A stretch of 64,000 nt of DNA, from NCBI GenBank assembly GCA_041398825.1, contig JAWKTX010000003.1, positions 434,001 through 498,000 on the forward strand, written 5' to 3'. Positions 47,801 to 57,216 of the stretch are shown piece after piece (positions within the stretch are counted from its first letter, which is position 1; each line of letters opens with the position of its first letter). The notes beneath the pieces are model-generated. The model was not told the DNA's origin. It ran no database searches and worked only from the letters and a program-made list of their open reading frames with translations. The position numbers and the translations under genes were made by a program. The DNA comes from Planctomycetaceae bacterium (GTDB lineage Bacteria > Planctomycetota > Planctomycetia > Planctomycetales > Planctomycetaceae).

Positions 47801-48384
47801 ATTTGCTGATGGCGGCCCTGTTCGAGTCGTTTGTCTATCCCGTCGTGATCATGACCAGTGTCGCACTGGCCCTGGTGGGAGGATTGCTTGGGCTGGCTCT
47901 CCTGAATCGTTTTACCTTCCAGGCGCTTGACATTCTGACAATGCTGGGCTTTGTGATTTTGATCGGAACCGTGGTCAACAATGCGATTCTGATTGTTCAT
48001 CAGGCGTTGAACCTGATCCGCGACGAAGGGATGGAGTCGGTGGCTGCGGTCTGCGAAAGCGTACGAACTCGCATGCGGCCTATTTTTATGAGTACGTTGA
48101 CGACAGTTCTCGGCATGTTACCTCTTGTGGTTCCAATTCCTGGTCGCGTTGATGGTCGATGGGAATGGGTTGCCGGCGCGGGAAGTGAGTTGTATCGGGG
48201 TTTGGGGAGCGTTGTGCTGGGTGGCCTGATTGTTTCGACGGTGTTTACGCTGGTGCTTGTTCCGTCTGCATTCAGCCTGGTCATGGACGCCCAGATTCAG
48301 GTGGGGCGGCTGGCTGATTGGCTTCGAAAACGAGCCGGTTCGTCGTCGCCACCGGTAGGGGATATCCCGAAGGGGATTGTTTAG
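44890..48384 (+). CDS. RND (AcrB/HAE-type) efflux pump with EF-hand insert
   Basis: A 1164-residue proton-driven RND pump, longer than the usual ~1030-1050. Typical elements are VQLTPDVVEPEITITT, the membrane block GMAFAVGMVVDNAIVVLENI (with the two key Asp/Asn positions) and VDNAI-like repeats in the second half (GTVVNNAILIVHQ). Two periplasmic inserts explain the extra length: one at about residues 146-215, and one near 348-382 that contains a canonical EF-hand loop, DLDHDGQITGLE (D355 to E366). The stop codon TAG borders repeat element copy E. The substrate is unknown. Confidence 0.93.
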   Translation: MNFIRFSIDNPVKVTVGVILMVLFGGIAYISTPVQLTPDVVEPEITITTMWPGASAQEVEREIIEAQEEQLKSVEGLEEFTSESSDSMGSITLQFPVGTDLSDARARVAEKLNQVPEYPDDAREPVISTVNANTNAIAWFIMKPLPPSKEDLTNLVAAHPELSEALRPIFDAPEPVDLTRLNMLRPEFPVLDDFVKGRNDPALLKKFAEDFIEAEFERVPGIANANVFGGQEQEFRVVVQPARLASLGLSISDMRTALMQQNQNTSAGDIQEGKQRNVVRTLGQFQTPEQVEETIITYRDGSPVRVRDVATVGVSYKKPDGVVRQQGLSALAVNAQQAPNTNLKEIMGPPRTALDLDHDGQITGLELAECERIYGKCLRISVEELNNGILKQKGVYLDQVYDQTEYLDSATDLVRSNVYVGGALAVAVLLLFLRSIRSVLIVGISIPISIVATCLFVRLFDRSINVISLAGMAFAVGMVVDNAIVVLENIYRHYQMGKSPRDAALVGTQEVWGAVLASTLTTLAVFVPVIFVQGQAGQLFRDIAIAISCAVGLSLIVSITVIPTAACRLLRGERSASVERDTGFGPSGLFGLVRLGAFLNTLFVKLMQTSLSVKGSWLIRLLVVAGFVIGSLTLSRTLMPDTEYLPSGNRNLVIAILLPPPGYSVNQMIQLGENMERQLAPYWLGEAAPGAPRIKNFFFVARGRSLFMGARAEDELRAAELIPVLSQVAASQPGVIPIVSQASLFDSGLSGGRTIDIEITGPDLEVLVDKARTAFGMCMGEFPTPPLGGNQLRPIPGLDLSSPELHVIPRIERSSQLGLSTSEIGYAVNALVDGAYAGDYWHEGRRVDLVIYGDDEYASRSQDLNNLPIQTPSGFNVQLDSVADVELTRGPEQVNHVERLRSITIQLKPAEGMALEAALRTVDEKIRKPLMQDPDFQSGLYQIRLAGTSDKLADTWFELRWNLALAVVLTYLLMAALFESFVYPVVIMTSVALALVGGLLGLALLNRFTFQALDILTMLGFVILIGTVVNNAILIVHQALNLIRDEGMESVAAVCESVRTRMRPIFMSTLTTVLGMLPLVVPIPGRVDGRWEWVAGAGSELYRGLGSVVLGGLIVSTVFTLVLVPSAFSLVMDAQIQVGRLADWLRKRAGSSSPPVGDIPKGIV

Positions 48385-48481
48385 CAGCCCGCTGAAAAAC
48401 GGGACTGGCTCGAACAGGAAACCTGACAACTCGATGGTTTCCTGCCGTCCTGCGTCTCCGTCCCGATTTTTCAACCTACAG
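48385..48481 (+). mobile_element. MITE-like hairpin element, copy E
   Basis: A 97-bp core in the opposite orientation to the other copies: CAGCCCGCTGAAAAACGGG at the left, CCCGATTTTTCAACCTACAG at the right. Perfect 4-bp direct repeats TTAG flank it (48381-48384 and 48482-48485). The left TTAG contains the TAG stop codon of the RND pump gene. The hairpin with its T tract could terminate the efflux operon. Confidence 0.87.
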
Positions 48482-48770
48482 TTAGGGCTGGATCGCTTTA
48501 TGCGAATTCCGGGCAGATGTCGGCGGTTACGTTGGTGCAGACCAAAAAAACGACTGAATACGTCTGCGGCAGTAAATCGTTGGTGTTGCTTTCCCAGATG
48601 TCATGCTCTGGTTAGAATCGCGTTAAAGTTCGTAGTGATTCGACTGGGAAAGCCGATTTTCTTTCGGGTTACGGAGGCCGAACGGACGATTTTCGTAGTC
48701 TGTTTCAGACAGATGACACGGACAGGCGGCCATGTCGCCAAACTCACTTGTTTTAGCGAAGGGACATTGA

Positions 48771-49148
48771 ATGCAGGTCGCAATTACCTGCCGACACGGC
48801 AGCATCAGACAGGATCTCCACGAATATATTACTCGAAAGTCCGAGAAGCTGGTGCGATACCTGGATCAGGTGAGTGAGATTGATGTAACGATTGAATTCG
48901 AAGGGAATCGAGTCAGCGTAGAAATGCTTGTTGAAATCGAGGGGTACCACAGCATCGTGGCCCATGTGGAAGGGGAGGACGTTGGAGCAACGTTCGACAA
49001 AACGCTCCACAAGATGGAGCACCAGGTTCATAAGTACAAGGAAAAGCAGCGAGACCACCGGAGAGATAAGCCACTGAATGCGGCAATTGAGGCTGCAGAG
49101 CAGGCTGCTGCGTCCGAATCGGAAGAATCGGATGAAAGTGCGTCCTGA
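48771..49148 (+). CDS. raiA: Ribosome hibernation factor (HPF/RaiA family)
   Basis: A 125-residue short-type hibernation factor that binds the 30S subunit and inactivates ribosomes in starvation. Family motifs: the N-terminal strand QVAITCRHGSI, then DLHEYITRKSEKL, the central VEMLVEIEG and YHSIVAHVEGEDV, and KEKQRDHRR in the last helix. It has an acidic Ser/Glu-rich tail. AAGGGA lies six bases before the ATG. It begins the cluster with EIIA, HPr and Enzyme I, an arrangement like the raiA-ptsN link around rpoN in proteobacteria. Confidence 0.93.
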   Translation: MQVAITCRHGSIRQDLHEYITRKSEKLVRYLDQVSEIDVTIEFEGNRVSVEMLVEIEGYHSIVAHVEGEDVGATFDKTLHKMEHQVHKYKEKQRDHRRDKPLNAAIEAAEQAAASESEESDESAS

Positions 49149-49353
49149 TAACGTTGAATGGTAAAGGTTGGCGGACGACGCTGTGTCGTTTCTCCGGCCC
49201 CGGACGGCTCCGGCCCCGGAAGGCTCAGGGCTCAATCTCTTTCACATCGTCATTTCGGTCGATGCTCCGTCCAGACAGGGCGGATCGTTCTCCGGAGTGG
49301 ATTTCGGTAGCATAGTTTCAGTTCGAATTGCATTAGAAGAAGTAGTGTCGCAA

Positions 49354-49827
49354 ATGAAGCTCACAGATTTTGTGGTTCGCGAAGCCATCGTTCCATCGTT
49401 GACATCCACCACCAAGGAAGAAGTAATCCGTGAAATCGTTGCCAGCCTGAAGTCGACGGGCGTTTTTCGCGCGGAAGACGAGGAAGCGGTTGTTGCGGCA
49501 ATTATGAAGCGTGAGGAGCTGGGTTCAACGGGCATCGGTAACGGCGTTGCTGTTCCGCATACCAAGCATCCTTCCGTGGAAAAGCTCTCTGCGGCTGTCG
49601 CTATTTCTCGCACCGGAGTGGATTTTGCCAGTCTCGACGGGGAAGACGTTTTCATTCTTTTCCTGCTGGTGTCGCCGCCGGATCGCCCGGGCGACCATCT
49701 TCGGGGCCTGGAGAACATCTCACGCCATCTGCGAAGCCAGGACTTCTGTAACTTCCTTCGACAGTCGACTACGGAAGTTGACATCTGGGACCTGCTTGTC
49801 GAAGCGGATGATGGTGATCGGGAGTAG
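49354..49827 (+). CDS. ptsN: PTS EIIA protein, PtsN/fructose type
   Basis: A ~157-residue EIIA domain of the fructose/nitrogen-PTS type, phosphorylated on His69 in the motif GVAVPHTKH. I start at ATG 49354 (KLTDFVVREAIV), where the domain begins; the open frame extends to 49168 with a non-homologous stretch. With no membrane permease in the window, a regulatory role like PtsN fits: reporting carbon or nitrogen state to partner proteins. It lies between raiA and HPr on the same strand. Confidence 0.9.
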   Translation: MKLTDFVVREAIVPSLTSTTKEEVIREIVASLKSTGVFRAEDEEAVVAAIMKREELGSTGIGNGVAVPHTKHPSVEKLSAAVAISRTGVDFASLDGEDVFILFLLVSPPDRPGDHLRGLENISRHLRSQDFCNFLRQSTTEVDIWDLLVEADDGDRE

Positions 49828-49929
49828 TTTCGGAGTCTGTCCGAATGCCGATCGGAGGGACTGGAGGTTCTGATCGGCTGAGGCGTGAATGAGCGGTCGA
49901 TGTTGGCCGCTAATCCGGGAGGGCGTTAC

Positions 49930-50214
49930 ATGGGCGATCAGGAAGTCGTGAGCGCGGTGGTCGAGTTGACCGTGCCGAATGGGCTGCATCTGACGCCAAT
50001 TTCTCAGATCGTCAGTTGTGCAAGTCCCTTTCAGGCATCGGTGACTCTTGGCTTTGACGGCAAGACTGCCGACGCCAAATCCATCTACGACCTGATGCTG
50101 TTGGCGGCGCCATGTGGTGCAAAGCTGCAGGTAGATGCTCGAGGTACCGATGCGGGGCCAGCGATTGAGGCAATGAAATCCCTCTTTTGTGGCGGTTTTA
50201 TTATTGCCGATTGA
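49930..50214 (+). CDS. HPr-like phosphocarrier, unusual active-site loop
   Basis: A 94-residue HPr-fold protein passing phosphate from Enzyme I to EIIA. The start at 49930 is supported by GGGAGGG about eight bases upstream; a GTG at 49885 is in frame but has no such site. The phosphorylatable His20 is kept, but the usual GLHARPA loop reads GLHLTPI, so the conserved Arg after His is Thr22. The Ser46-equivalent Ser51 is present (AKSIYDL). Phosphotransfer may be slower, or the partner specific. Confidence 0.85.
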   Translation: MGDQEVVSAVVELTVPNGLHLTPISQIVSCASPFQASVTLGFDGKTADAKSIYDLMLLAAPCGAKLQVDARGTDAGPAIEAMKSLFCGGFIIAD

Positions 50215-50308
50215 GAACGCACCAGTGGATGCTCGACCGGACGTTCATCCATAAGACGCTGAGTTCCGGCCTGCCAGGCTGGATCGTCCTCATTGCTGGT
50301 AGTTCAGC

Positions 50309-50410
50309 ATGGGATTCATTAGTCTGCTGGCTCTGGCGTCGTTCTGTGCGGCGACTGTCGATTGGTGGTTGGCGTTCCGCTCCGGAATCGCCCGTGCCCC
50401 AAGGGGTTGA
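50309..50410 (+). CDS. Possible tiny membrane peptide (33 aa)
   Basis: An open frame of 33 codons in the gap between HPr and Enzyme I. Its first half is hydrophobic (FISLLALASFCAATV) and its tail basic. No clear ribosome site is visible and I know no homologue, so it may be chance. Confidence 0.2.
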   Translation: MGFISLLALASFCAATVDWWLAFRSGIARAPRG

Positions 50411-50436
50411 TGAAGATCGGAGCGTCTTGAGGCGTT

Positions 50437-52185
50437 ATGCAGGTTCGAAGCGGAATTGCGGTTTCACCAGGAGTTGTGACGGGTCCGGCACTTGTGCTGG
50501 GTTCCGAGAACTTTCGTATCCCCCGAAAGTACGTCACTCAGGACGCAGTTGACACGGAATTGCATCGTTTTCATACCGCACTGGATATTGTATGCGGACA
50601 GATCAAGGGCAACGAGCAGCTGGTTTCCAGCCAGTTGGGCGCCCAGTATGGGGCAATTTTCACCGCACATCTTCAGATGGCGCGCGATCCAAAACTGATC
50701 GCTGAAATCGAGAAGCTGATTCGGGAACAGTCACATTCACCTGAATACGCGGTCAGCCGGATTCTGCGGAAATTTGCATCCCAGCTTGAAGCGTTGGGTG
50801 ACCGTTACTTGTCCGAACGGGCAATGGATATTTTCGATCTGGAGAAGCGATTGCTTCGCCAGTTGCTTGGTGAAAGTCGCGAAGAACTTTCGAGTCTGAC
50901 TGAGCCTGTTGTGATTCTCGCTCACGATTTGACGCCTGGCGAGACGGCAACCCTGGATACAAAGTACGTTTTGGGATTCGCTACGGAAGTCGGCGGTCAT
51001 ACAAGTCACACCGCAATTCTCGCGGGCGCCCTGGAAATTCCTGCCGTCGTTGGGTTAGGCCGCTGTCTTGCGGGAGTATCTGGTGGTGAAACGGTCATTC
51101 TGGATGGTGATCACGGACAGGTGATCATCGAGCCGGATGACGCAACAGTCACCCGATTTCATGCATCGCGAGCCAGAAACCTCAGGGTCACTGAGCGGCT
51201 GGAACAGCTGGAGAATCTGCCTGCTGAAACGTCTGACGGGGAACAGGTGACTTTGCTCGGAAACATCGAGTTTCCGGAAGAAGTGCAGCAATGCATAAAA
51301 CGCGGGGCTGATGGCATTGGTTTGTATCGGACCGAATTCCTCTACCTGAGTGGTAATAAGGAGCCAACGGAAGAGGATCACTATTCGGCCTACTGCCGTG
51401 TGCTGGAAGCATGTGGAGATTTGCCTGTCGTTGTGAGAACGCTGGATATCGGTGCGGACAAAGTGCCGGGCCCTCTCCAGAAGCAGTTTTCTGAAAGCCT
51501 GAATCCAATGCTCGGGTTACGCAGCATTCGGCTGAGCCTTCGGAATACCCCGCTCTTTAAGACACAGTTGAGGGCCATTCTTCGCGCTTCGGTTCATGGA
51601 AATGTGCGAGTCATGTTTCCACTGGTCTCGACGTTACTCGAGTTTCGGCAGGCTCGAATGATTTTGATGGATGTCATGGAGGATCTGGAGGACGAAGGTA
51701 TTCCATTCAAACGGGATATCCCGATTGGCATGATGATGGAAGTGCCGTCGGCAGTGTTACTGGCGGAAGAGTTTGCGCGAGAGGTTGATTTCTTCTCAAT
51801 TGGTACAAACGATTTGATCCAATACACTCTTGCGTGTGATCGTTCCGATCCGTCTGTTGCCAGTCTTTATCGTTCCGGGGACCCATCTCTGCTCCGTTTG
51901 ATACAGATGGTTGTGAAGGCAGCCGAAAAACACTCCAGACCCGTGTCTGTTTGTGGACAAATGAGCTCCGATCCAAGATTCATTCCATTGCTTCTCGGTT
52001 TAGGGCTGCGGACTCTGAGCGTCACACCACATGCAATTCCTCGTTTGAAAGAAGTGATTCGAAACCTTTCGATCACGGAAGCAGAGCGAATTGCGACTCA
52101 TGCGTGCGAGCTCGATCTGGCTCGCGATGTCGAACATTTTCTGCTTGGCGAACTGTCTCGGATTTGCCCCGATCTGGTCGTTTAG
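50437..52185 (+). CDS. ptsI: PTS Enzyme I (phosphoenolpyruvate-protein phosphotransferase)
   Basis: A 582-residue Enzyme I that takes phosphate from PEP and gives it to HPr. The phosphorylated His191 is in GGHTSHTAILA. PEP-binding parts are intact: GIGLYRTEFLYL, VVRTLDIGADK, GLRSIRLSL, and the C-terminal FFSIGTNDLIQYTLACDRSD and VCGQMSS. Length is normal, without the GAF domain of PtsP. It probably serves only the EIIA and HPr next to it, since no sugar permease is seen. It ends about 100 bases before the RNase gene. Confidence 0.95.
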   Translation: MQVRSGIAVSPGVVTGPALVLGSENFRIPRKYVTQDAVDTELHRFHTALDIVCGQIKGNEQLVSSQLGAQYGAIFTAHLQMARDPKLIAEIEKLIREQSHSPEYAVSRILRKFASQLEALGDRYLSERAMDIFDLEKRLLRQLLGESREELSSLTEPVVILAHDLTPGETATLDTKYVLGFATEVGGHTSHTAILAGALEIPAVVGLGRCLAGVSGGETVILDGDHGQVIIEPDDATVTRFHASRARNLRVTERLEQLENLPAETSDGEQVTLLGNIEFPEEVQQCIKRGADGIGLYRTEFLYLSGNKEPTEEDHYSAYCRVLEACGDLPVVVRTLDIGADKVPGPLQKQFSESLNPMLGLRSIRLSLRNTPLFKTQLRAILRASVHGNVRVMFPLVSTLLEFRQARMILMDVMEDLEDEGIPFKRDIPIGMMMEVPSAVLLAEEFAREVDFFSIGTNDLIQYTLACDRSDPSVASLYRSGDPSLLRLIQMVVKAAEKHSRPVSVCGQMSSDPRFIPLLLGLGLRTLSVTPHAIPRLKEVIRNLSITEAERIATHACELDLARDVEHFLLGELSRICPDLVV

Positions 52186-52288
52186 CAGCTACGAATACAA
52201 AGATTGTTGCGAGGTTTGCTCGCAGGGATTCACCGAAAACACCCGCCGATCTCACCATCGGCAAGAGTAGATTGTTGAGAAGTTCACT

Positions 52289-53872
52289 ATGAAAAAAGAA
52301 ATGCTGATCAATGTTTTGCAGCCCGAAGAAAGTCGGATTGCAATCGTTGAAGATGGCGTGCTCGAAGAACTGTACGTCGAACGCAGCAGTGCCGAAAACT
52401 ACGTCGGAAACATCTACAAAGGCCGCGTGGTTAATATTGAGCCCAGTATTCAGGCCGCATTCGTCGACTTTGGAGTCGGGCGAAATGGTTTCCTGCATGT
52501 CAGCGATGTGGAGTTTCAGTACTACAAACATCTGCTGAAGGACGGCGAGAATGCAGAGGAAGACGAAGAGGAAGATGACAATCGAGGGCGTTCCCGCCGT
52601 CCACCTCGTCATTTGAACGAACGGAATGTGCGTAATAAGCCACCGATTCAGAAGATTTTTCAGCGAGGCAGCGAAGTTCTCGTTCAGGTGATCAAAGAGG
52701 GAATCGGAAATAAGGGGCCAACCCTCTCGACGTACATCTCAATTCCCGGTCGCTACCTGGTGCTGATGCCAGGGCTGCAGCGAGTCGGTGTCAGTCGGAA
52801 AATTGGTGACGAAAAGACCAGACGCCAGTTGCGACAAACAATGAAAAACATCCAGCCTCCCAACGGGTTGGGTTTCATTATTCGGACAGCGGGCATCGAT
52901 CGCGAAGAAGCGGATTTGCGCCGCGACCTGAACTACCTGTTGCGACTGTGGGGCACGATTGTTCGCCGACTGAAAGACACCCCTGCGCCGGCAGGGATCT
53001 ACGAAGAAAGCGACATGATCATTCGTACGATTCGCGATATCTACAACGGCGAAATTGACAGCGTCGTGATCGACGAAGATGCCGCCTGCGAACGTGCCCG
53101 TGAATTCATGAAGATTGTCATGCCCGGCCAGGTGAATCGGATTGAACGCTACGAAGGTACTGAGCCGCTCTTCAACAAGTATGATATTGAAGACGAAATT
53201 GCTCGGATTCAGGACCGTCATGTACCTTTGCAGGGCGGCGGATCACTGGTGATCGACCAGACGGAAGCACTGGTGGCGATCGACGTCAACAGCGGAAGTT
53301 TCCGCGCGGACAATGATCCGGAGGAAAGCGCATACCAGATGAATTTGCGTGCAGCCGAAGCGATTGCACGGCAGATTCGCCTCCGGGATCTGGGTGGCGT
53401 TATCGTCAACGACTTTATCGACATGCGGCAGGAAAGACATCGTCGCGGTGTCGAACGAGCCATGCGTGACGCGGTGAAGCGGGATCGCGCCCGAACGCGT
53501 GTCTTAAGAATCAGTCCCTTTGGTCTGATTGAAATGACTCGCCAGCGTATCCGCCCGTCGCTGCGAAGAAGCGTCTACGAGAACTGCCCGGCCTGCAACG
53601 GTGTTGGTCAGGTCAAGACGGCAGAAAGTCTGTCAATCGAAGTGATGCGACTGGTGATGGCGGGTTCCGCTCATGAAGATGTGAGCAAGATTGTGATTGA
53701 AGTTCACGATCGAGTCGGGCACTACCTGAACAACAAGAAACGCAAGGACATTACGAGAATTGAAGACGAGAACGATCTGCTGATTCAGATTGTTGCAAGG
53801 TCGGATGTATCGTTTGAGCATTTTACGTTTCGGTGTGAAGACGACCACGGCAAGGAAGTTCAGGCAGTCTGA
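52289..53872 (+). CDS. rng: Ribonuclease E/G family protein
   Basis: A 527-residue RNase G-sized endonuclease that cuts RNA 5' ends and matures rRNA. It has an N-terminal S1 domain (NIYKGRVVNIEPSIQAAFVD), the metal-binding catalytic Asp residues in VAIDVNSGSF and GGVIVNDFIDM, and the zinc-link CPACNG. An acidic-then-basic insert (about residues 86-117, EEDEEEDD, then RSRRPPR) splits the S1 domain. There is no long RNase E-type degradosome tail. It lies 200 bases upstream of L21, as rng/cafA-type genes often do. Confidence 0.93.
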   Translation: MKKEMLINVLQPEESRIAIVEDGVLEELYVERSSAENYVGNIYKGRVVNIEPSIQAAFVDFGVGRNGFLHVSDVEFQYYKHLLKDGENAEEDEEEDDNRGRSRRPPRHLNERNVRNKPPIQKIFQRGSEVLVQVIKEGIGNKGPTLSTYISIPGRYLVLMPGLQRVGVSRKIGDEKTRRQLRQTMKNIQPPNGLGFIIRTAGIDREEADLRRDLNYLLRLWGTIVRRLKDTPAPAGIYEESDMIIRTIRDIYNGEIDSVVIDEDAACERAREFMKIVMPGQVNRIERYEGTEPLFNKYDIEDEIARIQDRHVPLQGGGSLVIDQTEALVAIDVNSGSFRADNDPEESAYQMNLRAAEAIARQIRLRDLGGVIVNDFIDMRQERHRRGVERAMRDAVKRDRARTRVLRISPFGLIEMTRQRIRPSLRRSVYENCPACNGVGQVKTAESLSIEVMRLVMAGSAHEDVSKIVIEVHDRVGHYLNNKKRKDITRIEDENDLLIQIVARSDVSFEHFTFRCEDDHGKEVQAV

Positions 53873-54071
53873 CAGCAGGTTGTGTTCTCCCCAGTGCCGG
53901 AAATCTGAGTACCAAGTGTGAAACAACCTGCATTTACCGCTCGAACATTCCGAATGTGATCGCTACAATCCGCGATTCGCAACCGGAACCAAAGTTCCTT
54001 ACTGTATTTCTGTTCAGTTTTTTCGATGTGCTTGTTCGGTCTCTTGGCCGACGTACTGAGGTAGTGTCTCG

Positions 54072-54425
54072 ATGTTTGCTGTGATTGAAAACGGAAGCCG
54101 TCAGCATCGCGTTCAGGAAGGCGATTTCCTTTCGATGGATTATCAGGCAGATCTCCAGGCAGGAGCATCGGTGACCTTTGACAAGGTGTTTCTGGCGAAT
54201 GCCGGAGCCTCAAGTGTCATTGGTCGTCCGACCATCGAAGGCGCGACAGTTGTCGGTGAGGTTGTAATCGCCGAGGAGAAGGGGCCGAAGCTGGAAATTC
54301 AGAAGCTTCGCCGCCGAAAGAATTCACGTCGCCATACCGGGCATCGACAGAAATATACCCGCGTGCAGATTAAATCGATCAGCGTCCCGGGACTTCAGGT
54401 GGCAGAACAGCCTGCGGCTGAATAG
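54072..54425 (+). CDS. rplU: 50S ribosomal protein L21
   Basis: A 117-residue L21 with the full family pattern: FAVIENGSRQHRVQEGDF, VIGRPTIEGATVVGEVV, and the basic KLRRRKNSRRHTGHRQKYTR. The gene for L27 (rpmA), which normally follows L21, is absent; a strong terminator and a GT2 gene follow instead. Expected in the ribosome's large subunit. Confidence 0.96.
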   Translation: MFAVIENGSRQHRVQEGDFLSMDYQADLQAGASVTFDKVFLANAGASSVIGRPTIEGATVVGEVVIAEEKGPKLEIQKLRRRKNSRRHTGHRQKYTRVQIKSISVPGLQVAEQPAAE

Positions 54426-54464
54426 CCCGCATTGATTATGCTGCCTGCGTAGGGAATATCACGA

Positions 54465-54503
54465 AACGAGGTCAGTCTGCCACGGCAGACTCGCCTCGTT
54501 TTT
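54465..54503 (+). terminator. Rho-independent terminator after rplU
   Basis: AACGAGG (54465-54471) and AGTCTGCC (54474-54481) pair with GGCAGACT (54484-54491) and CCTCGTT (54494-54500), with a two-base internal loop each side, followed by a T tract. It ends the ribosomal transcript. Confidence 0.92.
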
Positions 54504-54623
54504 CATGCGCGCAGGGAATTGTTTCGGCAGGATTTGCGGGTCCCTGATGGTCGACACTAAGGGTAAACCGGCGACACAACTCCATTGCGCCTCCGTTAGT
54601 CCCATCGAATTGAATCCTTTGCC

Positions 54624-55373
54624 ATGACCGATGACAAGCCCCGAGTAATCGCCGTAATGCCAGCATACAATGCGGCAAGCACGCTTGAGCGGACTCTGAA
54701 GGATATTCCAGAGGGTGCGGTTGACGAAGTGATCCTGGTGGATGATTGCAGTCGGGACAATACCGTGGAGGTTGCGGAATCGCTGGGGATCACGGTCATT
54801 CGCCATGAAAAAAACACGGGCTACGGTGGGAATCAGAAGACGTGTTATACGCACGCAATGCAAAAGGGGGCCGATATCGTTGTGATGATCCATCCGGATT
54901 ATCAATACGACAGTCGAGTGATTTCTGTGGCGGCGGAACTTATCCGTCTGGGGAACTGCGATGTCATTCTGGGCTCTCGGATTCGGACCCGAGCCGAGGC
55001 GCTTGAAGGCGGGATGCCGGGGTGGAAGTACATTGCCAACCGATGCTTAACAATTACGGAAAACGTGGCTCTGGGGCAGAATCTGGGAGACTTCCATAGT
55101 GGTTTCCGGGCGTACCGTCGCGAGGTTCTGGAGACGGTGCCGTGGCAGGAGAACTCCGACGACTTCGTCTTTGACACTCAGTTTCTCGCCCAGGCAGTCG
55201 CTTTTGGATTTCGACTCGGGGATATCCCCGTCCCGGTTCGTTACTTCGCCGAGGCCTCCAGTATCAATTTCCGACGCAGTACACGCTACGGTCTGTTGAC
55301 TCTCTGGGTGATGGCGCTGTTCTGGCTCAACAAGCTGGGACTTTATCGTTCCCGCATCTTCAGAAAGCGATGA
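54624..55373 (+). CDS. Glycosyltransferase family 2 (dolichyl-P-mannose-synthase-like)
   Basis: A 249-residue GT2 enzyme. VIAVMPAYNAASTLERTL opens the nucleotide-binding fold, VDDCSRDNT and MIHPDYQYD carry the metal-binding Asp residues, and DFHSGFRAYRREVLE is the acceptor loop. No C-terminal membrane pair is present, only one hydrophobic stretch (YGLLTLWVMALFWLNKLGL). Such enzymes charge polyprenyl phosphate or a glycan with a hexose. It stands alone between the rplU terminator and the DUF1559 promoter. Confidence 0.9.
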   Translation: MTDDKPRVIAVMPAYNAASTLERTLKDIPEGAVDEVILVDDCSRDNTVEVAESLGITVIRHEKNTGYGGNQKTCYTHAMQKGADIVVMIHPDYQYDSRVISVAAELIRLGNCDVILGSRIRTRAEALEGGMPGWKYIANRCLTITENVALGQNLGDFHSGFRAYRREVLETVPWQENSDDFVFDTQFLAQAVAFGFRLGDIPVPVRYFAEASSINFRRSTRYGLLTLWVMALFWLNKLGLYRSRIFRKR

Positions 55374-55408
55374 TCTCAGGGTCTGACTGTACAAAGACAT
55401 ATCTCCGC

Positions 55409-55437
55409 TTGACAATGCTCCCTGCAAGCGTTAGAGT
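55409..55437 (+). promoter_or_regulatory. Sigma-70-type promoter of the DUF1559 operon
   Basis: A perfect -35 TTGACA (55409-55414), a 17-base spacer and TAGAGT (55432-55437, four of six matches to TATAAT). It leaves a leader of about 140 bases before the start codon, which ends in GGAGGTGATC, a near-perfect anti-16S match. Confidence 0.6.
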
Positions 55438-55585
55438 TCAAGAGGAATTTTCACTATCGGGAACATGATTCTCTGAGTTTGTTAGTGAGAGTTCGCAGGG
55501 CAGAGCGTCAATCCGAAGCTGGGGATCTCAGCTTTGGCATCTGTTTGAGTGAGGTTCTCGTCTTTTTTTCGTCCTGGAGGTGATC

Positions 55586-56641
<1,056 letters not shown>

Positions 56642-56661
56642 ATTGATTTGTTGGATTTCCT

Positions 56662-56699
56662 GGGGGGTAACGCTGCGTGCGTTGCTCCCCTTGTTTTTT
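56662..56699 (+). terminator. Rho-independent terminator after DUF1559 gene
   Basis: GGGG..AACGC pairs with GCGTT..CCCC (56664-56690) followed by TTGTTTTTT. It should stop most transcripts after the DUF1559 gene, leaving the lipoprotein gene less expressed. Confidence 0.85.
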
Positions 56700-56728
56700 G
56701 AATCTTCACTTTTTTTGAGGGAGCTCCG

Positions 56729-57211
56729 ATGTTTGGTCGTCTGATCTGTGTCGCTGCGATAACAGTTTGTCTCGGTGGCTGCGGCGGGCAGGGATCCGGT
56801 CAACTGCCAGTTGTTCGAGTCAAAGGGACGGTGCTGCTCGATGATAAGCCACATGGGCCGGGCACTTTGACCTTGACTCCCAAGAGCAGTGGGACGGGCG
56901 ATACGCGCCCCGTGATCGGTGGAACCATCAAAGACGATGGCAGCTTTGTGCTTACGACATATAACACTGGCGATGGTGCCCCTGTTGGGGAATACAGCGC
57001 CGTCCTGGGAGATGGCAAGGCAGCCAATGCAGGCTCAACCGACCCTGCTGAAATGATGGCGGCTGTAACAGGCTCTGCTGCTCAAACGGATGAAATTAAG
57101 GTGACGGTCCCGGAGGGAGGCACGGAAACACTGGAAATGCGATTCACTACTGTGAAGAAAGCTCAGAAGAACGTTCCTGCTAATACACCACTGGGTACCA
57201 CGCCGAACTGA
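56729..57211 (+). CDS. Small lipoprotein paired with DUF1559 protein
   Basis: A 160-residue lipoprotein (lipobox LGGC, Cys18) with a beta-rich domain (VRVKGTVLLDDKPHGPGTLT, then DDGSFVLTTYNTGDGAPVGEY) like the one at 11.5 kb. GGGAG lies upstream of the ATG. It ends five bases before the CRTAC1 gene, so it is the link between the DUF1559 gene and the CRTAC1/TPR genes in one operon. Function unknown. Confidence 0.87.
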   Translation: MFGRLICVAAITVCLGGCGGQGSGQLPVVRVKGTVLLDDKPHGPGTLTLTPKSSGTGDTRPVIGGTIKDDGSFVLTTYNTGDGAPVGEYSAVLGDGKAANAGSTDPAEMMAAVTGSAAQTDEIKVTVPEGGTETLEMRFTTVKKAQKNVPANTPLGTTPN

Positions 57212-57216
57212 CGAAG

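Noticed and set aside
52182..52195. TAGCAGC directly at the Enzyme I stop codon, like the edge of the hairpin elements.
   Set aside because: Similarity ends after seven bases and no second arm follows; judged chance.
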